This document shows, piece after piece, positions 10,101 to 18,689 of a DNA stretch of 64,000 nucleotides (positions are counted from its first letter, which is position 1; every line of letters begins with the position of its first letter). The position numbers and the translations under genes were made by a program. The notes under the pieces are model-generated. The model made no database searches. It was not told the DNA's origin and saw nothing but the letters and a program-made list of their open reading frames with translations. Source of the stretch: Trichomonas vaginalis G3 (Eukaryota; Parabasalia; Trichomonadida; Trichomonadidae); contig NC_067206.1 in the NCBI RefSeq assembly GCF_026262505.1, forward strand, positions 27,543,896-27,607,895, in the 5' to 3' direction.

Positions 10101-10665
10101 GATTAGATTCGAAACTATCGAATGTAGCGCGGTCTGAGTTTTTGATGTAAATGGATTGTGAATCACCAACACCTAAAAAGCGGCTAGATGTCATAGTAAC
10201 TAAATACTTATGACTTTCACAAACTGGAACAAGGTATTCGAATTTGAAGCCATCATTAGCAAGATGTCGATCAATTTGGACTTCTTGAGCAAGATACATC
10301 TTTTCTCCGTTACCGTCTTCAATGAAGATCCAGAAACTCAATGTGTCGTGAGTAACATGTGGATCCCATTTGAATGGAAATGATGCTTCGATGATGATGT
10401 TGATGATTTGATCGGAAATCGGTTGATAACGAGTGTCGATTTCGACAATAGGGAATTTGCGTGCAATGTCTTGTGCGTTGATTGCCATTTGTTCATTACG
10501 GAACATAGATTTTAATTCACCTAAATCGGCTGATCGTAAATCATCGAGTTCTAATCCTAAAAACTGGATCTTGTAGATAAGTTGGTCGTCTTTTGGAAAT
10601 GTCATCAACTGACGTAATGGATGGTCAATTCGCTGGCGGCACCACCACATACGGTTTCCCACCAT
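7120..10665 (-). CDS. Ski2-like RNA helicase, Brr2/ASCC3 type, single cassette with basic low-complexity tail (copy 1)
   Basis: From the start at 10665 the protein is ~1181 aa. It opens with the tail of a Sec63-like/FN3 module (to ~180). Then comes one full helicase cassette: Walker A APTAAGKT at ~236, TPEKWD, DEAH at ~336, GLSTCLSN, a HHAG turn at ~495, and motif VI QMMGRAGRPQ at ~561. A winged-helix/ratchet and Sec63 region follow. The last ~168 residues are K/N/Q-rich with two FAEY motifs and an RSRGGGRG end. Brr2 and ASCC3 normally have two cassettes in ~2000 residues, so this is about the C-terminal half, with intact ATPase motifs. Expected role is ATP-driven RNA (or nucleic-acid) unwinding; the pathway is unknown. 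The frame extends to an ATG at 10710, but CCTTTT seven bases before 10665 favours the inner start. Copy 1 differs from the others in motif IV (DKNLTVFV rather than DKPTLVFV). Confidence 0.88.
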   Translation of the reverse strand: MVGNRMWWCRQRIDHPLRQLMTFPKDDQLIYKIQFLGLELDDLRSADLGELKSMFRNEQMAINAQDIARKFPIVEIDTRYQPISDQIINIIIEASFPFKWDPHVTHDTLSFWIFIEDGNGEKMYLAQEVQIDRHLANDGFKFEYLVPVCESHKYLVTMTSSRFLGVGDSQSIYIKNSDRATFDSFESNPPNLRPLPVTSIENIEHRKLFGFEFFNPVQSQVFFQTYRTDESLLICAPTAAGKTSIAELAICRLFSTHPEQKAVYLAPLKAIVTERVQDWRMKFGDKLIELTGEFTPDSNAIAKASLIVATPEKWDAVSRGFVVRRFVQTVGLVVIDEAHLLGTDRGHIIEAVVDRMKSMPTKVRFIGLSTCLSNPLDVAEFLGVSRRGTYNFPPQMRAVPLKTFIRGFPGRHFCPRMASMNKPLSDAIREYSNDKNLTVFVPSRRQTRLTAFDLISYATNRGEPFYYTTPETALASQKVQDQTLSHCLSLGIGLHHAGLVSSDCEIVEELFASGKMKLLVATATLAWGVNLPAHFVVIKGTEFHDAKTCQYVPYSSTEMQQMMGRAGRPQFDTEGIVMILCEEGRKDFLKRFINSPLPVESNLFEHASEHANAEIASGRIKSKKSLMSWLKRSFFAIRLDKNPGYYENITLEEVSSNIIKALTDKHCISVNLEGHINPTPEGRIASIFYVSPDDVKLFIDRMNESSNVVSLLRLICMAQEFKQVPVRHSEDEVVMDMTPRFKTEDPIDSPHTKAFFMCQYYFSRREMPIPDFITDLASVLDQALRIVGCFSEIAAIRGELNAVINASILTQMLVQGCWHDQNSIQALVDVQLFKQLQQQNINLLPQILFKDTPLPGTEFIKDRVVLFKNMSHLISTNGMAVRITLEHISGTLGSQVISPHFTRKGIQSLFILVGDPSTGKLFGHRRVQLKKETHVVTIQCQERIPGSAWIYMLSDCYLGIDQMYPIISSEMNNLKSASGKLVESHLEFDSHLVQIDRNRNRKKRDIFLKKPDSNPEQQPQQNETSKPKQQEQQNKDKDKDQDKTGNKNKQNQKKQQNQNQKNKKQKQKTNFAEYVGDEHKTEEKPKHPESQKQNSKFAEYKLPRSSEEQSNNNNNNKNNKNKKLQQPVHEIRIERPKRDEPHLDIPEGVRNENFEAHRNEEVRRQPRTRSRGGGRGNIDIR

Positions 10666-10671
10666 TTTCTT

Positions 10672-10677
10672 AAAAGG
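10672..10677 (-). promoter_or_regulatory. CCTTTT start-site box of the helicase gene
   Basis: On the minus strand CCTTTT lies seven bases before the ATG at 10665. A CCTTT motif at transcription starts is described for Trichomonas genes lacking the classical initiator. A TCATTT at 10698-10703 is another candidate, but a transcript from there would meet an out-of-frame ATG at 10688 first, so I favour the CCTTTT box. It is conserved in all units. Confidence 0.5.
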
Positions 10678-10710
10678 GATAAAAACATTTGTTACAAAAA
10701 TGAAATACAA

Positions 10711-11767
10711 ATAAATAAATATTTCGCGTGGTGTGGAGCTTTTGGCCAGAAATTATGTTCTAGCCAAACGAAGGCCTATACATCGAGCAACATATCATAA
10801 ATATCGATCTTGTTTATATTTCTTTTTGAAAACATTATTCGAAATGATTTGTGTCAATTGATTCACTAAGACAATAACGATAATTTCCATTTTGATATTC
10901 AATTTTTGAATAGTATTGAAAGATTCACATTTTGATTCACAGTTAAAAGTAGACTATTAAAACAAGATACATGATGAAATTCATACTCTGAGTTATATTG
11001 ATGTCTATTTAATATATGAAAAAAAATATCAAAATGAAAATGAGATGGGAAATTTAACTATGTTCACAATCTGACATATAAATTTCATATAACCATCTAT
11101 ATTTATACCTGAGTGTTTCATATATTCATCAATATTCTGAATAAAATGTAAAATTTTTATGAAGACAAAGTTTGACCATAAGAAATCTTCCACCATGAAG
11201 CTTTAGTATGATTACATATCACATGAATATAAATTTATTTGACATTTCTACATAAACTGTGAAAATCAAAAGAGGAAACTATCAATTTTTGAATAGTTTA
11301 CATTTCTAATGATAATAGTACCTAAACTGAGAGTGAGGGTAAATTATCAAACATGTGAGCCCGAATAAGCAGAACATGCAATATGTAGTTGCTTCTAGTT
11401 ATGCTTAAATTTCTGTTTTGAAGCTAGAATTAAATTTCAAAATCTTAAATTTTGAAGTTAAATCCGACGTTCAATATAAATTTATTTTATTAACTTCTTT
11501 TAATAATAAATATTAATTTTAATTTTATGTTGGATTTTTATCTTGAAACTGAGGCGAAAACGATAAATCTCATTTTCATCTCAATTTTTCTGAGTCTCTT
11601 AAAAGTGTTTATATTAATGTAGAGAATTGAAATTTATGGCATTTAAGTTAAAACACTTGATCTAATAAATAGAAAAGCTTAGTAGCAATTACTTTTTTTT
11701 TTAAATTTAATTTAATTTATTTTTTTTATTGGATTTTTAATTTGTAAAGTTTCATTTTCTCATTTGG
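10711..11767. other. Divergent intergenic region between helicase copy 1 and ankyrin copy 2
   Basis: About 1.06 kb with no gene. It holds the unit junction (CTCTGAGTTATATTGATG at 10987-11004), which is the empty site of the Maverick. Short inverted copies of TTTC(C)ATTTTGATAT lie either side of the junction (near 10880 and 11030). The right part is the conserved ankyrin upstream region. Confidence 0.7.
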
Positions 11768-13801
11768 ATGAGTCAAGCTCATATTCAAGATTATGAACAT
11801 ATTGCTTCTCATATCAGTGAATATATTGACGAAGGTAATTTCTTTGATGTATTTGAAATAGAAGACATCAAAAAGATCATGAAAATTTCAAATTTTACAG
11901 CAAATGGCTTCATTGCTCTTCTTGAGCAGTCACATCCTACTATCAATGCAAATAAATTATATGCTTGTACTCGAAATGCTAATATTTATATTCAAAACTT
12001 TGAAGATGTTATTTCAACACTGAAATCAATCAAAAAGTACATGAAACTCAGAATACTTAATAGTATTGTTGACTTTTTAGATTCCAAAGGAAAAGAAATA
12101 TACGATTCTACAGAGAAAATCCAAAAACTTCAAACAGAGCTAAACGAAATTCCAAAACAAAAAAGTGACAACGAAATACAATCACTTCAATCTCAACTCA
12201 ATCAAATCAATGAAGAAAGCAACAAATTAAAAGAAAAACTCAATGAAATGGAAAGTAACACCAATCAAGCCGATGAAACAATTTTATCAAAAATTAAAGA
12301 GCTAAAGGAATCAGATGATTTCGAAAGTATCTACAATTTCCTTGATGAGCTTTCATCTCAAGGAAATCGAAAAATGATTTCAAAAGCATGTGAAGAAGGA
12401 CTTTGGAAGAAGACAACTACTGTACATTTTCGAGATGATGGTGATGAGTTTGATGAAAGGAATGTACTTCATGTAGCAAGTAATAAAGGAAATCTCAAAC
12501 TTGTCAAATCTCTCATTGAATGCGGCTGTGATAAAGGTACAAAGAGTTCACGTGGCTTGACTCCACTCAATTATGCATCATGGCATGGTCATATTGAAGT
12601 TGTTAAATATCTTATCTCTAATGGAGCTGATAAAGAAGCAAAGGATAATGCTGGATCTACTCCACTCATTTATGCATCATCTAATGGTCATCTTGAAGTT
12701 GTTAAATATCTTATCTCTGTTGGTGCTGATAAAGAAGCAAAGAATAATGATGGATGGACTCCACTCATTTGGGCATCAAGAAATGGTCATCTTGAAGTTG
12801 TTAAATATCTTATCTCTGTTGGTGCTGATAAAGAAGCAAAGAATAATGATGGAAATACTCCACTCATTTGTGCATCAGAAGAAGGTCATCTTGAAGTTGT
12901 TCAATATTTAATCTCTATTGGAGCTAACAAAGAAGCAAAGAATAATAATGGATCTACTCCACTCATTTATGCATCATCTAATGGTCATCTTGAAGTTGTT
13001 CAATATCTTATCTCTAATGGAGCTGATAAAGAAGCAAAGAATAAATATGGATGGACTCCACTCATTTTTGCATCAGCTAATGGTCATCTTGAAGTTGTTC
13101 AATATCTTATCTCTGTTGGTGCTGATAAAGAAGCAAAGAGTAATGATGGAAATACTCCACTCATTTTTGCATCAGCTAATGGTCATCTTGAAGTTGTTCA
13201 ATATCTTATCTCTAATGGAGCTGATAAAGAAGCAAAGGATAATCGGGAAATGACTCCACTCATTTGGGCATCAAGATATTGTAAACTTGAAGTTGTTCAA
13301 TATCTTATCTCTAATGGAGCTGATAAAGAAGCAAAGAATAATAATGGATGGACTCCACTCATTTGGGCATCAAGATATGGTCATCTTGAAGTTGTTCAAT
13401 ATTTAATCTCTAATGGAGCTGATAAAGAAGCAAAGGATAAATATGGATATACTCCACTCATTTTTGCATCAGTTACCGGTCATCTTGAAGTTGTTCAATA
13501 TCTTATCTCTAATGGAGCTAACAAAGAAGCAAAGGATAATGATGGATGGACTCCACTCATTTGGGCATCAAGATATGGTCATCTTGATGTTGTTAAATAT
13601 CTTATCTCTAATGGAGCTGATAAAGAAGCAAAGAATAATAATGGATCTACTCCACTCATTTGTGCATCAGAAGAAGGTCATCTTGAAGTTGTTCAATATC
13701 TTATCTCTAATGGAGCTGATAAAGAAGCAAAGAATAATGATGGAAAAACGGCATTAGATCTTGCAACAGACAATGTAAAAAATTATCTAAAATCTTTATG
13801 A
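11768..13801 (+). CDS. Ankyrin-repeat protein, array copy 2 (~13 repeats, 677 aa)
   Basis: The first ~285 residues are essentially identical to copy 1, covering the helical N-terminus, coiled coil ~113-180 and first ankyrin repeats. The protein is then 792 residues (24 x 33) shorter. About 13 repeats and the same half-repeat end remain. Repeats differ mainly at surface-loop and first-helix positions (W, Y, N, S, C, F). One repeat is atypical ([20 protein letters not shown]). The TCATTT initiator lies at 11760-11765. It converges on helicase copy 2. Confidence 0.9.
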   Translation: MSQAHIQDYEHIASHISEYIDEGNFFDVFEIEDIKKIMKISNFTANGFIALLEQSHPTINANKLYACTRNANIYIQNFEDVISTLKSIKKYMKLRILNSIVDFLDSKGKEIYDSTEKIQKLQTELNEIPKQKSDNEIQSLQSQLNQINEESNKLKEKLNEMESNTNQADETILSKIKELKESDDFESIYNFLDELSSQGNRKMISKACEEGLWKKTTTVHFRDDGDEFDERNVLHVASNKGNLKLVKSLIECGCDKGTKSSRGLTPLNYASWHGHIEVVKYLISNGADKEAKDNAGSTPLIYASSNGHLEVVKYLISVGADKEAKNNDGWTPLIWASRNGHLEVVKYLISVGADKEAKNNDGNTPLICASEEGHLEVVQYLISIGANKEAKNNNGSTPLIYASSNGHLEVVQYLISNGADKEAKNKYGWTPLIFASANGHLEVVQYLISVGADKEAKSNDGNTPLIFASANGHLEVVQYLISNGADKEAKDNREMTPLIWASRYCKLEVVQYLISNGADKEAKNNNGWTPLIWASRYGHLEVVQYLISNGADKEAKDKYGYTPLIFASVTGHLEVVQYLISNGANKEAKDNDGWTPLIWASRYGHLDVVKYLISNGADKEAKNNNGSTPLICASEEGHLEVVQYLISNGADKEAKNNDGKTALDLATDNVKNYLKSL

Positions 13802-13908
13802 AGACTGTAGATTATAATAATTTAAGTTGTAATGGAGATAAATAAATAAAAAGATATCTTTTATTTGTAATATAACATAAATATATATAGATATATATAA
13901 ATACAAAT

Positions 13909-16900
13909 TTATCTAATGTCGATGTTACCTCGACCACCACCACAGGAACGAGTTCTTGGTTGACGACGAACTTCTTCGTTTCGATGTGCTTCAAAGTTTT
14001 CGTTACGAACACCTTCGGGAATATCAAGATGAGGTTCATCTCGTTTAGGACGCTCGATTCTGATTTCGTGAACTGGCTGTTGAAGTTTCTTGTTCTTGTT
14101 ATTCTTATTGTTGTTATTATTGTTACTTTGTTCTTCGGAAGATCTCGGTAGTTTGTACTCGGCGAACTTAGAATTTTGTTTTTGAGATTCTGGATGTTTT
14201 GGTTTTTCTTCTGTTTTATGTTCATCACCAACATACTCTGCAAAATTTGTTTTCTGTTTCTGTTTCTTATTCTTTTGGTTTTGATTTTGTTGTTTCTTTT
14301 GATTCTGTTTGTTTTTGTTTCCGGTTTTATCTTGATCTTTGTCTTTGTCCTTGTTTTGTTGTTCTTGTTGTTTTGGTTTGGATGTTTCATTTTGTTGTGG
14401 TTGTTGTTCTGGATTGGAATCTGGTTTCTTAAGGAATATATCTCGTTTCTTTCGATTACGGTTGCGGTCGATTTGGACAAGATGAGAATCGAATTCAAGA
14501 TGTGATTCAACAAGTTTTCCACTTGCTGATTTCAAGTTGTTCATCTCTGATGAAATGATTGGATACATCTGGTCAATGCCAAGGTAACAATCGGAAAGCA
14601 TGTAAATCCATGCACTTCCTGGAATTCTTTCTTGGCATTGGATGGTGACAACATGTGTTTCCTTCTTAAGTTGAACACGGCGGTGACCAAACAACTTACC
14701 TGTGGATGGATCGCCAACAAGAATGAAAAGACTTTGGATACCTTTACGCGTGAAGTGTGGAGAAATGACTTGTGAACCAAGTGTTCCTGAGATGTGTTCC
14801 AATGTGATACGGACTGCCATGCCGTTGGTGGAAATCAAATGTGACATGTTCTTGAAAAGAACAACTCGATCTTTGATGAATTCGGTGCCTGGAAGAGGTG
14901 TGTCTTTGAACAAGATTTGAGGAAGCAAGTTGATGTTTTGTTGCTGAAGTTGTTTGAATAACTGAACATCAACTAATGCTTGGATAGAGTTCTGGTCGTG
15001 CCAGCAGCCTTGGACAAGCATCTGGGTGAGAATGCTTGCATTGATGACGGCGTTAAGTTCGCCTCGGATGGCGGCGATCTCCGAGAAACATCCGACAATT
15101 CGAAGAGCTTGGTCAAGAACCGATGCCAAATCGGTGATGAAATCGGGAATAGGCATCTCACGACGAGAAAAGTAGTACTGGCACATGAAGAATGCTTTGG
15201 TGTGAGGAGAATCAATGGGATCTTCGGTCTTGAAGCGTGGAGTCATGTCCATGACAACTTCGTCTTCTGAGTGACGAACTGGGACTTGTTTGAATTCCTG
15301 TGCCATGCAGATAAGACGAAGAAGAGAAACAACATTGGATGACTCATTCATGCGATCAATAAACAACTTAACGTCGTCGGGAGAGACATAGAAGATGGAT
15401 GCAATGCGTCCTTCTGGTGTTGGATTGATGTGTCCTTCCAAGTTGACACTGATGCAGTGTTTGTCTGTCAACGCTTTGATGATGTTCGATGAAACTTCTT
15501 CCAATGTGATGTTCTCGTAATAACCGGGATTCTTATCAAGACGGATTGCAAAGAATGAACGTTTAAGCCATGACATAAGTGACTTCTTAGATTTGATACG
15601 ACCTGATGCAATCTCAGCATTGGCGTGTTCACTAGCGTGTTCGAATAAGTTAGATTCGACTGGAAGAGGAGAGTTGATGAATCGCTTCAAGAAATCTTTA
15701 CGACCTTCCTCGCAAAGAATCATGACAATGCCTTCTGTGTCGAACTGAGGACGACCAGCACGACCCATCATCTGCTGCATTTCAGTGCTAGAGTATGGAA
15801 TGTATTGGCATGTCTTAGCGTCGTGGAACTCAGTGCCTTTGATGACAACAAAATGTGCAGGAAGATTGACACCCCATGCCAATGTGGCTGTAGCAACTAA
15901 CAACTTCATCTTACCTGATGCAAACAATTCTTCAACAATCTCGCAGTCACTGGAAACTAAACCTGCGTGATGCAAACCAATACCTAAACTAAGACAGTGT
16001 GACAATGTTTGGTCTTGAACTTTCTGGCTGGCCAATGCGGTCTCTGGTGTAGTGTAATAGAATGGTTCGCCTCTGTTCGTTGCGTATGAAATAAGGTCGA
16101 ATGCTGTCAAACGAGTCTGACGACGTGATGGAACGAAAACAAGTGTTGGTTTGTCATTAGAGTACTCACGGATAGCATCTGAAAGTGGTTTGTTCATAGA
16201 TGCCATTCGAGGACAGAAATGACGACCAGGGAATCCACGGATGAATGTCTTCAATGGAACAGCGCGCATTTGTGGAGGGAAGTTGTATGTACCACGACGA
16301 GAAACACCTAAGAACTCTGCAACATCAAGTGGATTAGATAAACATGTGCTCAAACCAATGAATCGGACTTTAGTTGGCATCGATTTCATTCGGTCAACAA
16401 CTGCTTCAATGATGTGGCCACGGTCAGTACCAAGTAAATGTGCTTCATCAATAACAACTAAACCAACTGTTTGGACAAAACGACGAACAACAAATCCACG
16501 AGAAACGGCATCCCATTTCTCTGGTGTGGCAACAATAAGACTTGCTTTAGCAATAGCATTAGAATCTGGGTGAATTCACCTGTCAATTCAATCAATTTAT
16601 CGCCGAATTTCATGCGCCAGTCTTGAACACGTTCTGTGACAATAGCTTTAAGAGGAGCCAGGTAAACTGCTTTTTGTTCGGGATGTGTTGAGAAAAGGCG
16701 ACAAATCGCAAGTTCGGCAATTGATGTCTTGCCTGCAGCTGTAGGAGCGCAAATCAGGAGACTTTCATCAGTGCGATATGTCTGGAAAAAAACTTGTGAC
16801 TGGACTGGGTTAAAGAACTCAAAACCAAACAGTTTTCGATGTTCAATGTTTTCAATAGATGTAACTGGGAGTGGACGCAAATTAGGTGGATTAGATTCGA

Positions 16901-17453
16901 AACTATCGAATGTAGCGCGGTCTGAGTTTTTGATGTAAATGGATTGTGAATCACCAACACCTAAAAAGCGGCTAGATGTCATAGTAACTAAATACTTATG
17001 ACTTTCACAAACTGGAACAAGGTATTCGAATTTGAAGCCATCATTAGCAAGATGTCGATCAATTTGGACTTCTTGAGCAAGATACATCTTTTCTCCGTTA
17101 CCGTCTTCAATGAAGATCCAGAAACTCAATGTGTCGTGAGTAACATGTGGATCCCATTTGAATGGAAATGATGCTTCGATGATGATGTTGATGATTTGAT
17201 CGGAAATCGGTTGATAACGAGTGTCGATTTCGACAATAGGGAATTTGCGTGCAATGTCTTGTGCATTGATTGCCATTTGTTCATTACGGAACATAGATTT
17301 TAATTCACCTAAATCGGCTGATCGTAAATCATCGAGTTCTAATCCTAAAAACTGGATCTTGTAGATAAGTTGGTCGTCTTTTGGAAATGTCATCAACTGA
17401 CGTAATGGATGGTCAATTCGCTGGCGGCACCACCACATACGGTTTCCCACCAT
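13909..17453 (-). pseudogene. Ski2-like helicase, copy 2, one frameshift
   Basis: Same gene as at 7120-10665, with start, stop and all motifs present. A G run near 16567 has three G where copy 1 has four (AATCTGGGTGAA against AATCTGGGGTGAA). This splits the frame between Walker A and DEAH, within the text encoding TGEFTPDS. The downstream frame continues open for 826 residues to the normal end. One tail residue differs (RSCGGG rather than RSRGGG). A single homopolymer loss could be a sequencing error, so this may be a functional gene. Confidence 0.8.
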
Positions 17454-17776
17454 TTTCTTAAAAGGGATAAAAACATTTGTTACAAAAATGAAATACAAAT
17501 AAATAAATATTTCGCGTGGTGTGGAGCTTTTGGCCAGAAATTATGTTCTAGCCAAACGAAGGCCTATACATCGAGCAACATATCATAAATATCGATCTTG
17601 TTTATATTTCTTTTTGAAAACATTATTCGAAATGATTTGTGTCAATTGATTCACTAAGACAATAACGATAATTTCCATTTTGATATTCAATTTTTGAATA
17701 GTATTGAAAGATTCACATTTTGATTCACAGTTAAAAGTAGACTATTAAAACAAGATACATGATGAAATTCATACTC

Positions 17777-17779
17777 TGA

Positions 17780-17782
<3 letters not shown>
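17777..17782. repeat. Left target-site duplication TGAGTT of the Maverick
   Basis: TGAGTT here is repeated at 42734-42739 beyond the other end. The uninterrupted junction CTCTGAGTTATATTG is present once between other units (10987, 49517, 56107 and 62201). Six bases is the known Polinton duplication length. The first T on the right is ambiguous with the terminal T run. Confidence 0.85.
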
Positions 17783-17812
<30 letters not shown>

Positions 17813-18669
17813 TAGTGGGGCTTCCAGGCACTTCGTGCCTTCTAGCCCTGAGGATGAATGAGTATAAATGAAGTCTTGACAAAACATTTATGAAGAAGTC
17901 TTAACAAAGTCTTTATGAAGAAATCTCAACAAAACATTTACGATGAAGTCTTGACAAAGTCTTTATGAAGAAATCTCAACAAAACATTTACGATGAAGTC
18001 TTGACAAAGTCTTTACGAAGAAGTCTTGACAAAGTCTTTACGAAGAAGTCTTGACAAAGTCTTTACGAAGAAGTCTTGACAAAGTCTTTACGAAGAAGTC
18101 TCAACAAAGTCTTTACGAAGAAGTCTTGACAAAACATAGACAAGAAAGTTCATGAGTGTAAATGACCCAAAAATATATTTTAGGGTAGAAGGGTATATCT
18201 ACCCCGTTTTCTACCCTCTTTTCTACCCTCTTGAATTTTCATGAAATTTACACCAAAAATATATTTTAGGGTAGAAGGGTATATCTACCCCGTTTTCTAC
18301 CCTCTTTTCTACCCTCTTGAATTTTCATGAAATTTACACCAAAAATATACTACTAGGGTCATTTACGAAGAAGTCTCAACAAAGTCTTTACGAAGAAGTC
18401 TCAACAAAGTCTTTACGAAGAAATCTCAACAAAGTCTTTACGAAGAAGTCTCAACAAAGTCTTTACGAAGAAGTCTCAACAAAGTCTTTACGAAGAAGTC
18501 TTGACAAAACATTTACGAAGAAATTCATGAAAATTCAAGAGGGTAGAAATGAGGTTAGAAAAGAGGTTAGATATACCCTTCTACCCTAAAATATATTTTT
18601 GGGTCATTTACGAAGAAATCTCAACAAAGTCTTTACGAAGAAGTCACAATAAAACATCTGTCAAAAACC
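17783..18669. repeat. Left terminal inverted repeat of the Maverick (~887 bp)
   Basis: It consists of a 28 bp A tract, GGTAGTGGGG, a terminal nested hairpin (17817-17849), then tandem ~24 bp units (ACAAAGTCTTTACGAAGAAG type). Three GGGTAGAAGGGTATATC modules interrupt the array (about 18168-18246, 18255-18331 and 18522-18600). The inner end TCAAAAACC at 18661-18669 pairs with GGTTTTTGA at 41294. The right arm is ~550 bp longer because of different repeat numbers. Confidence 0.88.
17817..17849. other. Terminal nested hairpin, left end
   Basis: An outer stem GGGGCT/AGCCCT encloses an inner stem AGGCAC/GTGCCT with a TTC loop. The mirror copy is at 42631-42663, and variant copies lie at 396-429 and 481-511. 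Stems are kept although bases differ, which suggests a structural role at the element end. Confidence 0.65.
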
Positions 18670-18680
18670 GCTTTTTAACT

Positions 18681-18686
18681 TCACTT
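18681..18686 (+). promoter_or_regulatory. Initiator-like TCACTT before the first Maverick gene
   Basis: TCACTT fits the host TCAYWW initiator and lies immediately before the ATG at 18690. Most other genes of the element have a TTTTTA box instead, so this gene may be read like a host gene. Confidence 0.45.
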
Positions 18687-18689
18687 AAA

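Larger units (their letters stand above)
1828..10994. repeat. Tandem unit 1 (ankyrin gene + convergent helicase gene), ~9167 bp
   Basis: The unit starts at ATATTGATGTC just after the MITE and ends at the same junction sequence at 10995. It contains the ankyrin gene at 2603-7012 and the helicase at 7120-10665. It is 2379 bp longer than unit 2, almost exactly 24 ankyrin repeats of 99 bp. Flanks outside the ankyrin array are nearly identical to the other units. Confidence 0.9.
10995..17782. repeat. Tandem unit 2, ~6788 bp
   Basis: Same order as unit 1, with a 13-repeat ankyrin gene and a broken helicase copy. It ends at ...CTCTGAGTT, where the Maverick begins. It shares variants with unit 3 that other units lack (helicase CQYIPYSS rather than CQYVPYSS, identical ankyrin array). 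Confidence 0.9.

Noticed and set aside
17850-18520. CRISPR array
   Set aside because: Repeats are direct tandem without unique spacers, and no cas genes are present; the same applies to 28540-28940.
18317-18589. Frame with KSLRRSLNK-type repeats (also 42477-42665 minus)
   Set aside because: Translation of the 24 bp subterminal repeats, present in both inverted arms; not a gene.
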